Assembly: GCA_947490615.1 (NCBI GenBank)
Contig: CANLHK010000008.1
Span: 1-64,000, forward strand
Direction of reading: 5' to 3'
Origin: Planctomycetaceae bacterium
Lineage (GTDB): Bacteria; Planctomycetota; Phycisphaerae; Phycisphaerales; SM1A02
Length of the DNA: 64,000 nucleotides
Below, piece by piece: positions 44,859-52,282 of this stretch. The translations under genes and the position numbers were made by a program. How positions within the stretch are numbered: position 1 is the first letter of the stretch; each line of letters begins with the position of its first letter. The notes under the pieces are model-generated. The model did no database searches. It was not told the origin of the DNA and saw nothing but the letters and a program-made list of their open reading frames with translations.

Positions 44859-45028
44859 CAGCGTGCTGCGCAGGAACTCCGTGACGGCTTCTCTGTGAAC
44901 CTCGGGATCGGCATGCCGACCTTGGTGGCGAATCTCGTCCCGCGCGGCATGACCGTTTGGCTGCAATCGGAGAACGGCCTGCTCGGGATGGGACCGTTTC
45001 CTGAGGACAGTGAGGTCGACGCCGATCT
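44859..45028 (+). pseudogene. Truncated scoB duplicate
   Basis: A gap-free match to scoB bases 41536-41705 with about eight differences in 170 (roughly 95%), coding the part from QRAAQEL through the SENG catalytic region to DSEVDADL. It lacks the true start and the last two thirds; after 45028 the sequence diverges and the frame ends by 45122. The surviving frame is open, which points to a recent event. Confidence 0.85.
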
Positions 45029-45126
45029 TCATGATGACTCCTTTGCGGCTGAGGCGCCGCACTCTCCATACGACATCGCGAACCTCGCGCGCACGCAATC
45101 GCTTCCCACTCTTCCGCTCTGATCGC

Positions 45127-45132
45127 TACCCT
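45127..45132 (+). promoter_or_regulatory. -10-like box directly upstream of the ABC-F gene
   Basis: TACCCT ends 10 bases before the GTG at 45143, without a ribosome site. It lies in DNA with no counterpart at the scoB end, so this gene may have gained its own promoter after the rearrangement. Confidence 0.45.
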
Positions 45133-45142
45133 CTCGCCCTCC

Positions 45143-47044
45143 GTGCTCCTCACCGCGAAAGACCTCTCCAAGTCCCATGGCCACCGCGAGTTGTTTCGCG
45201 GCGTGTGCATCTCCATTGCTGAAGATGAGCGCATCGGGATGATCGGCCCCAACGGCGCAGGGAAATCGACGCTGCTGCGCATGCTTGCCTCGCGGGAGGA
45301 ACCCGACGATGGCACGATTCGAACGCCGCGCGGCACGGTGACGGTGTATGTCCCGCAGTCCGATGATTTTGCGGCGGGTGTCACGGCACTGGGGGCTGCG
45401 ACCGAAGCTGCGATGCGTTGCGCGCAGACGCACGGCGATCATCACGAGGCCGAAGTCCTCGCGGGGATGATCCTCGGAAAGATTGGCTTCGATACGACGC
45501 GCATGGAGTTGGAGGCGATCCGCCTTTCGGGCGGCTGGCGCAAGCGACTCAGCGTTGCCTGCGCGTTGGCGAGTGCGGGAGGCAAGCCCGATTTGCTCTA
45601 CCTCGACGAGCCGACGAACCATCTCGATGTCGAAGGCCTGCAATGGATGGAGGAGTTTCTCCTGCGCGGCAGCCACGATCTCTCGGCGGGCGCCGTCATC
45701 TTTGTGACCCACGATCGCGTCTTTCTTGAGAACTGCGCCACGCGCATCATCGAACTTTCGCGCGCCTATCCCGAGGGCACGCTCTCGGTGGACGGCAACT
45801 ACACCGAGTTCCGCCGTCGCAAGGGCGAGTTTTTGCAGATGCAGTCGCGCGCGCAAGAGAGCCTCCAAAACACGGTGCGCGAAGATGATCGCTGGCTTGG
45901 TCGACGCGCCAAAGCGCGACGAACCAAATCGCAGTCGCGCATCGATGAGAGCGCGGATCGTCGTGCAGAACTCTCGGTGCTTTCAGCACGCAACAACGCA
46001 GCGGGCGGCGACACCGCGGGCATCGACTTTTCCGCAAGCGGACGCAAGACGCGCAAGTTGATCTCGGCCGAAGGCATTGCCAAGTCGATGGGTGGCAATC
46101 TCCTCTTTCAGAAGCTCGACCTCGAGGTCGTGCCTGGTGAATGCATTGGGCTCATGGGTCCAAACGGCGCAGGAAAGACCACGCTGTTGCGTGTCCTCAC
46201 TGGTGAACTCACCGCCGACGCTGGAACGGTGCGCGTGGCTGATCCCAAGCCGCGCATCGTCACCATGTCGCAGACGCGCGCGGAGTTCCCTAAGGGCGCG
46301 CTCTTGCAGGATGCGATCTCACCGTGGGGCGAGAAGGTTCGCTTCCGTGATACCGAGATGCACATCAAGAGTTGGTCGCGTCGATTTCTCTTTCGCGATG
46401 AACAACTCCTGCAGGCGGTTTCCATGCTTTCGGGCGGCGAACTCGCGCGTGCGCATGTCGCGCGCATGATGCTCGAATCCGCTGACATGCTCGTGCTTGA
46501 CGAGCCGACCAACGATCTCGACATCCCCACCCTCGAAGTTCTTGAAGAAGCGATCTCGACTTTCCCAGGCGCAACGCTTCTCGTCACCCACGATCGTGCG
46601 ATGCTCGAGAGTCTCGCGACGCGCATCGTCGTGCTTGGCGCGCCCGACCGCGTTCCTCGCGTGGTCACCAGCCTCACCCAGGCACTGCGCGCGCTTGGAG
46701 AGTTCGAGTCTGCCTCGACTTCGGACGCGCCGACGCGCAAGAGCACCACTCCCGCGTTGGTGGCGACCGTGCCCACTCTCGCCGCTCCACCCACCGCTCC
46801 TTCCACCGCCCCCCCCACCAAGGGGAAACTTTCCTACAACGAGCAGCGCGAGCTTGGTGGTATAGAGGCTTCCATCGCGGCAGCCGAGAAGAAGGCGTCT
46901 GAGGCAGACGCCAAAGTGAACGACCCACGGTTGATCCCCGATCATGTCGCCTATGCGAAGGCGTGCGATGCGCTCAACGCAGCGCAGACCGAGGTTGCGC
47001 GCCTCTACGCGCGCTGGGAAGAACTCGAAACCAAACGAGGCTAA
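45143..47044 (+). CDS. ABC-F family ATPase (Uup/EttA-like)
   Basis: A 633-residue soluble protein with two nucleotide-binding domains and no membrane part. Domain 1: Walker A GPNGAGKSTLL near residue 35, signature LSGGWRKRL, Walker B LYLDEPTNHLD. Domain 2: GPNGAGKTTLL, LSGGELARAHV, LVLDEPTNDLD. The linker between is charged, and a C-terminal coiled coil (LSYNEQRELGGIEASIAAAEKKASE ... LYARWEELETK) after a Pro/Ala/Thr spacer matches the ABC-F C-domain of Uup. Such proteins act on the ribosome E site or on branched DNA. It starts with GTG; the next gene follows after two bases. Confidence 0.92.
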   Translation: MLLTAKDLSKSHGHRELFRGVCISIAEDERIGMIGPNGAGKSTLLRMLASREEPDDGTIRTPRGTVTVYVPQSDDFAAGVTALGAATEAAMRCAQTHGDHHEAEVLAGMILGKIGFDTTRMELEAIRLSGGWRKRLSVACALASAGGKPDLLYLDEPTNHLDVEGLQWMEEFLLRGSHDLSAGAVIFVTHDRVFLENCATRIIELSRAYPEGTLSVDGNYTEFRRRKGEFLQMQSRAQESLQNTVREDDRWLGRRAKARRTKSQSRIDESADRRAELSVLSARNNAAGGDTAGIDFSASGRKTRKLISAEGIAKSMGGNLLFQKLDLEVVPGECIGLMGPNGAGKTTLLRVLTGELTADAGTVRVADPKPRIVTMSQTRAEFPKGALLQDAISPWGEKVRFRDTEMHIKSWSRRFLFRDEQLLQAVSMLSGGELARAHVARMMLESADMLVLDEPTNDLDIPTLEVLEEAISTFPGATLLVTHDRAMLESLATRIVVLGAPDRVPRVVTSLTQALRALGEFESASTSDAPTRKSTTPALVATVPTLAAPPTAPSTAPPTKGKLSYNEQRELGGIEASIAAAEKKASEADAKVNDPRLIPDHVAYAKACDALNAAQTEVARLYARWEELETKRG

Positions 47045-47046
47045 CC

Positions 47047-47562
47047 ATGAGCACGAACCCGATCCCGCGCGCCGAACCTCTCAAGTCGGTGCGCGATTTG
47101 GCGATGCGTCTCAACAATCGAGCGTGGGACCTCGTGGAGCTCGAGCGACGCACCGCGAAAGAGACCATCGAGATGGTCGACGCCGCCTACGGCTCACGCG
47201 CGCTGTGGCGCATGGCCACCGACGACGAAGACTCCGTCGAGCGTTTGCGCGCGCATCATGTTGTCGCTTGCGCCTGCGCCCGCGCGCGCTACGGCGACCA
47301 AGCGCTGCGAGCCGCGCGGATGGCGGCAGAACATGAACGACGCTTCACCAGAGGCATCAGCGAGTTTGATCGCGCGATGACGCTGGTTTCGATGCACTTG
47401 GCCCTGCTCTTACATCCTGGCGCACCGATCGTCGAGCCGCTCATGACGCTGATCGATGGGTTGGAGCCCGACGAGGCTGAGGTGCTTTCGCGACTGTTTC
47501 CGTGGCCGCGCTTCCGCACGGGTCAAGGCACGCAGGCGTCGCGGGTTGCCGTTCCCACCTGA
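47047..47562 (+). CDS. Conserved hypothetical helical protein
   Basis: A 171-residue, mostly helical, charged protein with no signal peptide. Segments such as VRDLAMRLNNRAWDLVELERRTAKETIEMVDAAYGSRALWRM and ALRAARMAAEHERRFTRGISEFDRAM suggest a TPR-like or four-helix fold. It begins two bases after the ABC-F stop, so it is surely in the same transcript. I recognise no family. Confidence 0.65.
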   Translation: MSTNPIPRAEPLKSVRDLAMRLNNRAWDLVELERRTAKETIEMVDAAYGSRALWRMATDDEDSVERLRAHHVVACACARARYGDQALRAARMAAEHERRFTRGISEFDRAMTLVSMHLALLLHPGAPIVEPLMTLIDGLEPDEAEVLSRLFPWPRFRTGQGTQASRVAVPT

Positions 47563-47615
47563 GTCCGTTTCAACAGCGGGCAACGCGCGGCTCCTCAGGC
47601 TTGGCCTGCTGCCTG

Positions 47616-47621
47616 TACCTT
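47616..47621 (+). promoter_or_regulatory. -10-like box directly upstream of the twin DUF1080 gene
   Basis: TACCTT ends 6 bases before the ATG at 47628. The short gap and absence of a ribosome site fit a leaderless transcript. Confidence 0.5.
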
Positions 47622-47627
47622 GCGCGA

Positions 47628-49013
47628 ATGCCGTTGCCATTCCTCACTCGGGCCGCACTCGCGGCGATCCTCGTCTGCGCCGCCTCAACGCCGATCTTCG
47701 CTGCGTCCGCGCCTGCTGACCAGTCTGGCGACCTCTTCAATGGCCGCGATCTCGCGGGTTGGATTCCCGTGAACACCGCGCCATCGACCTTCACCGTCGG
47801 GAAGGACGAAACTGGCGCGCCCATCATCAAATGCTCAGGTGTCCCCACGGGGATCATGCGAACCGAGAAGCCCTACGAGAACTTCGTCCTCGAGCTTGAT
47901 TGGAAGCATCTCACCGAACCAGGCAACGCGGGACTCTTCGTGTGGAGCGATCCGATGTGCGCCAAGGGCGTGCCCTTCTCGCGCTCGATCGAAATCCAAA
48001 TCATGCTCACGCCCGACAACATCGACGCCAAGGGGCACACGATGTACACCGGGCAAGGCGACATCTTCTCGATCTGGGGCGCGCGCATGACTCCCGATCG
48101 TCCGCATCCAGGTGGTTGGGAGCGCTGCCTACCCAGCGCACGCATGACCAAGGGCGCGGGAGAGTGGAACCACTACAAGGTCACCTGCAAGGACGGCGTC
48201 ATCAAGCTCGAGATCAATGGCACCGAAGTCTCGGGCTGCTCGAATGTGACGCCGCGCAAGGGCTTCATTTGCCTCGAAAGCGAAGGCACCGAAGTCTGGT
48301 TCAAGAACCTCCGTTTGCAGGAATTGCCCGCTGCTTCGAAGGCGCTTGCGCCCGACATGATCTCTGATCTCGCGCACGCTGGCCTGCGTCCGATGTTTGA
48401 TGCACTCACGGTGACGGGTTGGAAGGAAGGCGGCGATCGCGGCGAGAAGGCCCCCGAACACTGGACGATGGGCGGCAACACGCTGCACTACGACGGCAAG
48501 GGAACCAACCTCTGGACCGAGACTTCCTATGACGACTTCGAGATGCTCTGCGATTGGAAGTGGACCAGCGAGCATCAAGGCAAGATGCAGCGCCCCTACA
48601 TCGGCCTCGATGGCAACATCGTGAAGAACCCCGATGGTTCTGACAAGACGATTGAAGTCGAAGAGCGCGACGGCGGCATCTACCTGCGCGGCAGTTCCAA
48701 GAGCCAGGTCAATCTCTGGATGTGGCCATGCGGTTCGGGTGAGGTCTACGGATACCGCACCGATTCCAAGATGAGCCCCGAAGTGCGCGCAGCGGTGACG
48801 CCGCGCATGAACGCCGATGCGCCAGTCGGTCAATGGAACCGCATGCGCGTCCGCATGGTCGGTGAGACGCTCAATGTGTGGCTCAACGACAAGCATGTCA
48901 TCATCGACGCGCAACTTCCTGGCGTGGCCAAGAGTGGTCCCATCGCGCTGCAGTCGCATGGCTGCCCGATCGAGTTCACCAATGTGATGATCGAGCGCCT
49001 CACGAGCAAGTAA
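47628..49013 (+). CDS. Secreted protein with two DUF1080 (3-keto-disaccharide hydrolase-like) domains
   Basis: A 461-residue protein with a signal peptide (LPFLTRAALAAILVCAASTPIFAA). Two homologous concanavalin-like beta-sandwich domains follow: residues about 30-230 (SGDLFNGRDLAGWIPV ... NFVLELDWKHLTEPGNAGLFVW ... GEWNHYKVTCKDG) and about 245-460 (FDALTVTGWKEGG ... DFEMLCDWKW ... GIYLRGS ... QWNRMRVRMVGE). DUF1080 proteins are abundant in planctomycetes, and some act on 3-keto-glucosides; the present substrate is unknown. A strong terminator follows the gene. Confidence 0.88.
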   Translation: MPLPFLTRAALAAILVCAASTPIFAASAPADQSGDLFNGRDLAGWIPVNTAPSTFTVGKDETGAPIIKCSGVPTGIMRTEKPYENFVLELDWKHLTEPGNAGLFVWSDPMCAKGVPFSRSIEIQIMLTPDNIDAKGHTMYTGQGDIFSIWGARMTPDRPHPGGWERCLPSARMTKGAGEWNHYKVTCKDGVIKLEINGTEVSGCSNVTPRKGFICLESEGTEVWFKNLRLQELPAASKALAPDMISDLAHAGLRPMFDALTVTGWKEGGDRGEKAPEHWTMGGNTLHYDGKGTNLWTETSYDDFEMLCDWKWTSEHQGKMQRPYIGLDGNIVKNPDGSDKTIEVEERDGGIYLRGSSKSQVNLWMWPCGSGEVYGYRTDSKMSPEVRAAVTPRMNADAPVGQWNRMRVRMVGETLNVWLNDKHVIIDAQLPGVAKSGPIALQSHGCPIEFTNVMIERLTSK

Positions 49014-49038
49014 GTCGGAGTTCGCGCACCAAACGACG

Positions 49039-49080
49039 CGCGGCGCACGGAGGTTGACTCCGTGCGCCGCGTTGGTTTTT
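49039..49080 (+). terminator. Rho-independent terminator, possibly bidirectional
   Basis: A perfect 14-bp stem (49039-49052 with 49058-49071), loop GTTGA, then TTGGTTTTT on the plus strand. It ends the DUF1080 gene and, in the other direction, lies 26 bases past the fliA stop. Confidence 0.92.
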
Positions 49081-49097
49081 GCGTGGATGGCGCGGAC

Positions 49098-50282
49098 TCA
49101 GTCTTCGGTCGTCTCGCGATTCTGCATTTGCGCCTTGAGACGCGCGAGAATCGATGAGTGCATCTGGCTGACGCGCGATTCGCTGAGATCAAGCGTGGAA
49201 CCGATCTCCTTCATGGTCATTTCCTCGTAGTAGTAGAGGATGACGATGAGCCGCTCGGCGCGCGAAAGACCCTTGGTGATGAGTTGCTGGAGGTCAATCT
49301 TCTGGACGACCTGCAGCGGATTCTCCTGACGGCCATCTTCGACGACATCAATCTCACGCACATCCTTCGAGCTGTCGGTCTCGAAGCACTTTCGCGTGAG
49401 GCTGACCATCGAGATTGGACGCGAGTCCTTCTGGAGCTTCTCGAACTCATCGCTCGAGACATTGAGTCGCGTCGCGACCTCGTCTTCGGTCGCGCGTGCG
49501 CCCGTCTCCATCTCAATGCTCTTGCGAACCTTCTCGACCTTGGCGGTGCGACTGCGCACGAGACGCGGCACCCAGTCCATCGAACGGAGTTCGTCGAACA
49601 TCGCGCCGCGAATGCGCTGCGTGCAGTAGGTCTCGAACTTCACGCCACGATCGGGATCGAACGACTCAACCGCGTCCATAAGACCGAAGGCGCCAGCGCT
49701 CTTGAGGTCGTTGATCTCCACCTCGCTCGGCAGGCGCTTGTGCAAGCGCTCCGCTGCGTAGGCCACGAGGTCAAGGTGACGAGCGATGAGGAAGTTTCGA
49801 ACCTCTTCGGTCGTGGTCGAGCGGTATTCGCGCCAGACTTGCTCGATCGGACGCTCGGAGAGCTTCAGCGGCTTCGGCGGCGCCTTGGCAGCGCGGGTGG
49901 CTGCTGCGGCGGCCGAGGTCGACTTACTCACGGTGCGCACGGGGCGCTGCGCTGCGACCTTCTTGGTCGAGGCGCGTGGCGGAGCTGTAGGTTCGGTCGC
50001 GATGATGGGGGCAAGGCTGGGGGCGATCGCTGCCGCTGCGCGCGTTCGCTGACGCGGCGCGTCGACGATCGTTGCAGGAGTTCGTGCGGGCTTGGTCGAA
50101 GCCGCGCGAACTGATTGGGAAGCAGCAGCTTTCGGAGCGGCTCTTGAGGCAAGAGCGGTTGCAGCAGTAGCCGCTGCCGATCTTCCTGCGGCCTTGCTGG
50201 CTGGCTTGGTGGCGGGCTTGGTTTGGGCGATGGCCCGCGAGGGCGACTTCGAGGTTGTGGTTTCGCGTGCAGTCCTGGACAT
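49098..50282 (-). CDS. fliA: RNA polymerase sigma factor, FliA/WhiG (sigma-28) type, with long N-terminal extension
   Basis: A 394-residue protein; FliA is normally about 240. The sigma part begins near residue 140: region 2 (FLIARHLDLVAYAAERLHKRLP ... DLKSAGAFGLMDAVESFDP ... KFETYCTQRIRGAMFDELRSMDWVPR), region 3, and region 4 with LSRAERLIVILYYYEEMTMKEIGSTLDLSESRVSQMHSS. Ahead of it are about 135 residues made mainly of Ala, Lys, Arg, Thr and Pro. The ATG at 50282 has AAGGAG eight bases upstream, so the extension should be translated. It probably directs late flagellar genes. It lies at the end of the flagellar cluster after a 553-base gap. Confidence 0.9.
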   Translation of the reverse strand: MSRTARETTTSKSPSRAIAQTKPATKPASKAAGRSAAATAATALASRAAPKAAASQSVRAASTKPARTPATIVDAPRQRTRAAAAIAPSLAPIIATEPTAPPRASTKKVAAQRPVRTVSKSTSAAAAATRAAKAPPKPLKLSERPIEQVWREYRSTTTEEVRNFLIARHLDLVAYAAERLHKRLPSEVEINDLKSAGAFGLMDAVESFDPDRGVKFETYCTQRIRGAMFDELRSMDWVPRLVRSRTAKVEKVRKSIEMETGARATEDEVATRLNVSSDEFEKLQKDSRPISMVSLTRKCFETDSSKDVREIDVVEDGRQENPLQVVQKIDLQQLITKGLSRAERLIVILYYYEEMTMKEIGSTLDLSESRVSQMHSSILARLKAQMQNRETTED

Positions 50283-50835
50283 TCGGTCGGCTCCTTGACC
50301 TGTCGTCCTCTGATCTTGGATGTCGGCCAGCGTTGACCGAACACCCGTTCATCCCTCCCGCACGATGCCTTCGCAACGAGCGGGACCGATGCCAACGGTC
50401 GTTCTCCAGACGAACCGCCAGCGAGCGAACATCGCGTGCGTAGCCCCGTGTCGAAGGAATCAGCAGTGGCGCTCAGTTTTGTTCTGACTCTTCGCACGGT
50501 GCCATGTCGGCGGCGTGCATGAGAGTGAGAAGGAGAGCGCAAGCGAGATCCATTCGCACGGGCGCACGAGCTGTGCGCCCCTTTGGTCTGCAGGGTTGAT
50601 CTGGGTGAGCATTGGTGTGGTGCGCATCCGCGCGCCATCCGCAACCCGCAAGAGCAGCACGACTTCGTGCGACTCACGCTCCAGAACTTCCGTCGCAAAC
50701 CCACGCGTTTTGCAGGGCAAACTCCTTGGTTTTTGGAGCCTCCACACATCGCGCGTGTCGTGATCGATGGACATCCATGTCCACGGTCACGAGGTCAGTA
50801 TAACGAGAATCCAGAACGCGCAAGTGCCTTTCGGA
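50283..50835. other. Long upstream region of fliA
   Basis: No firm gene. On the minus strand a good promoter is visible: TATACT (50797-50802) with TTGCGC or ACTTGC about 16 bases before it. A 16-base palindrome, TGGACAT-CC-ATGTCCA (50768-50783), follows. A hairpin with 8-bp arms (50560-50567, 50573-50580) lies further down. A minus-strand frame 50460-50774 exists, but its start lacks a properly spaced ribosome site and its family is unknown. The whole could be a roughly 500-base fliA leader. Confidence 0.45.
50768..50783. promoter_or_regulatory. Palindromic operator candidate before fliA
   Basis: Perfect 7-base arms TGGACAT/ATGTCCA with a CC spacer lie just downstream of the minus-strand TATACT box. 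The size and symmetry suit a dimeric repressor. Confidence 0.4.
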
Positions 50836-51225
50836 TCACACTTCGTTCTTTTCACGACGGTTGCCAACCGCCACGCGAGTCTCCGATTGCGCGGAGGCTT
50901 CATCCAGCGGGTCAGGCAGTTCATCGACCACATCGACGCCGCCTTCCTCATCCAGATCCACCTCGGCCGCTACAGAGGCCGCGGAGTCGGCACTCATGCG
51001 GACCTCGACGCGTCCAATTTCCTCGCGAACGATCCAGTCGCACACCAATCCGACGAGGAACCCAACCGCGAATCCGAGAAGGAGCGCCAAGAGCGCCCGC
51101 GACAACACGGTGTCCACAGGATTCTCACTGCTGATCCCCACCAAGATCGACACGCTGAACGCAGCAAAAGCCGTGCACGCGCCGGCGGCCTGAGGGATCG
51201 GAATCTGTTTCGTCGACTTCGCCAT
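50836..51225 (-). CDS. Small membrane protein in flagellar cluster
   Basis: A 129-residue protein with two hydrophobic segments (ACTAFAAFSVSILVGIS near 15-31 and LSRALLALLLGFAVGFLVGLVCDWIV near 41-67) and an acidic cytoplasmic or periplasmic tail (EVDLDEEGGVDVVDELPDPLDEA). It lies 70 bases after flhG on the same strand. I know no family; its position suggests a flagellar or polar-placement accessory role, which is only inference. Confidence 0.6.
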   Translation of the reverse strand: MAKSTKQIPIPQAAGACTAFAAFSVSILVGISSENPVDTVLSRALLALLLGFAVGFLVGLVCDWIVREEIGRVEVRMSADSAASVAAEVDLDEEGGVDVVDELPDPLDEASAQSETRVAVGNRREKNEV

Positions 51226-51295
51226 GCGAATCAGAGTGCTGCAGTGGTCTCTTGAACGGAGACCTCAAGAGGAGACACGGCGGGGCTTGGTTGTT

Positions 51296-52282
51296 TCAGC
51301 GCGCTCCAAGAGCGCGGGCAAGACGAACCAAGAAACCCTTGCGTTGATCGGCATGATCGGCGTCCGCACTTTCACCCGAGAGTGAACGAGCGAGCTGACG
51401 GATCGCCTGTGCCGCCTGCGACTCGGGTGCATAGACCGAGACAGGCGTCCTTCTACGAACCGCCGCAAGCACCGCGGGGTCATGAGGAATCGAGCCCGCG
51501 AACGCGATCGGCGTACTCAGAAAAGCCCGTGAAACACGGTCAATCCGCGCATGGACCGCCCTGCCCTCGGCTTCGCTCGCAGTCATGTTCACGACGAGCT
51601 GAAGCCCTTCGCGGCATCCGCGCGCCACGAGCGTCTTGATGGCGCCGTAGGCATCGGCAATCGAAGTCGGCTCGGGCGTGGTCACCACGAGAATCGAATG
51701 CGCCGCAGCAGCAAATGCCATGGAGTTCGCGCCGATTCCCGCACCCGTATCGACGATCAGGAGATCGGTGGTCCGCTCAAGCGCGAGCAATTGATCTAGG
51801 ACATTGCGCCGTTGCGTTTGGCCCATGTCGGCCAAGCGCGAGACACCTGAAGCACCAGGGATCAATTGGAACCCCCCAGGCGCGCCGACCATGACTTCCT
51901 GCAGCGTGCGCTCACTCGACACAACATCCTCGAGCGTCGCGCGCGGCGTGATGCCACAGAGCACATCGGCGTTGGCAAGTCCGAGGTCTGCATCAAGCAG
52001 CACGACGCGTTGACCGCGCGCGGCAAAGGTCGCAGCGAGATTCACCGCGAGGTTGGTCTTTCCCACGCCGCCTTTACCACTTGAGATCGCAATCGCGCGA
52101 GCAATCCGATTCGAGCGCGTGCGCGAGTCAGCGGAGACAGGACTCACGCTGAGCGCCGCAGCAAGCGCCGCACTTGGTGTCGGCTCCGACAAGGGCACTG
52201 CGCTCGCGGGTGATGACCTCGGCGGAATGACAAGCTTTCGCAGCCGTTCGGCCTGATCTGGTGATGGCGTTCGATCATGCAT
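51296..52282 (-). CDS. flhG: FlhG/FleN-type MinD-like ATPase
   Basis: A 328-residue ParA/MinD-family ATPase. The deviant Walker A is SGKGGVGKTNLAVNLA, followed by VVLLDADLGLANADVLCGI and Walker B LLIVDTGAGIGANSM; the C-terminus is basic and helical as in membrane-targeting MinD relatives. Residues 1-60 form a Pro/Ser/Ala-rich lead with the short DQAERLRKLV helix that in FlhG contacts FlhF. It limits flagellar number with FlhF. The start ATG shares one base with the flhF stop. Confidence 0.93.
   Translation of the reverse strand: MHDRTPSPDQAERLRKLVIPPRSSPASAVPLSEPTPSAALAAALSVSPVSADSRTRSNRIARAIAISSGKGGVGKTNLAVNLAATFAARGQRVVLLDADLGLANADVLCGITPRATLEDVVSSERTLQEVMVGAPGGFQLIPGASGVSRLADMGQTQRRNVLDQLLALERTTDLLIVDTGAGIGANSMAFAAAAHSILVVTTPEPTSIADAYGAIKTLVARGCREGLQLVVNMTASEAEGRAVHARIDRVSRAFLSTPIAFAGSIPHDPAVLAAVRRRTPVSVYAPESQAAQAIRQLARSLSGESADADHADQRKGFLVRLARALGAR

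Noticed and set aside
50460-50774. A 104-codon minus-strand frame between fliA and the small membrane protein.
   Set aside because: AAGGAG within it lies one base from a TTG, too close for initiation; the ATG start has no ribosome site; codon use is erratic and no family is recognised. Left as part of the gap entry.
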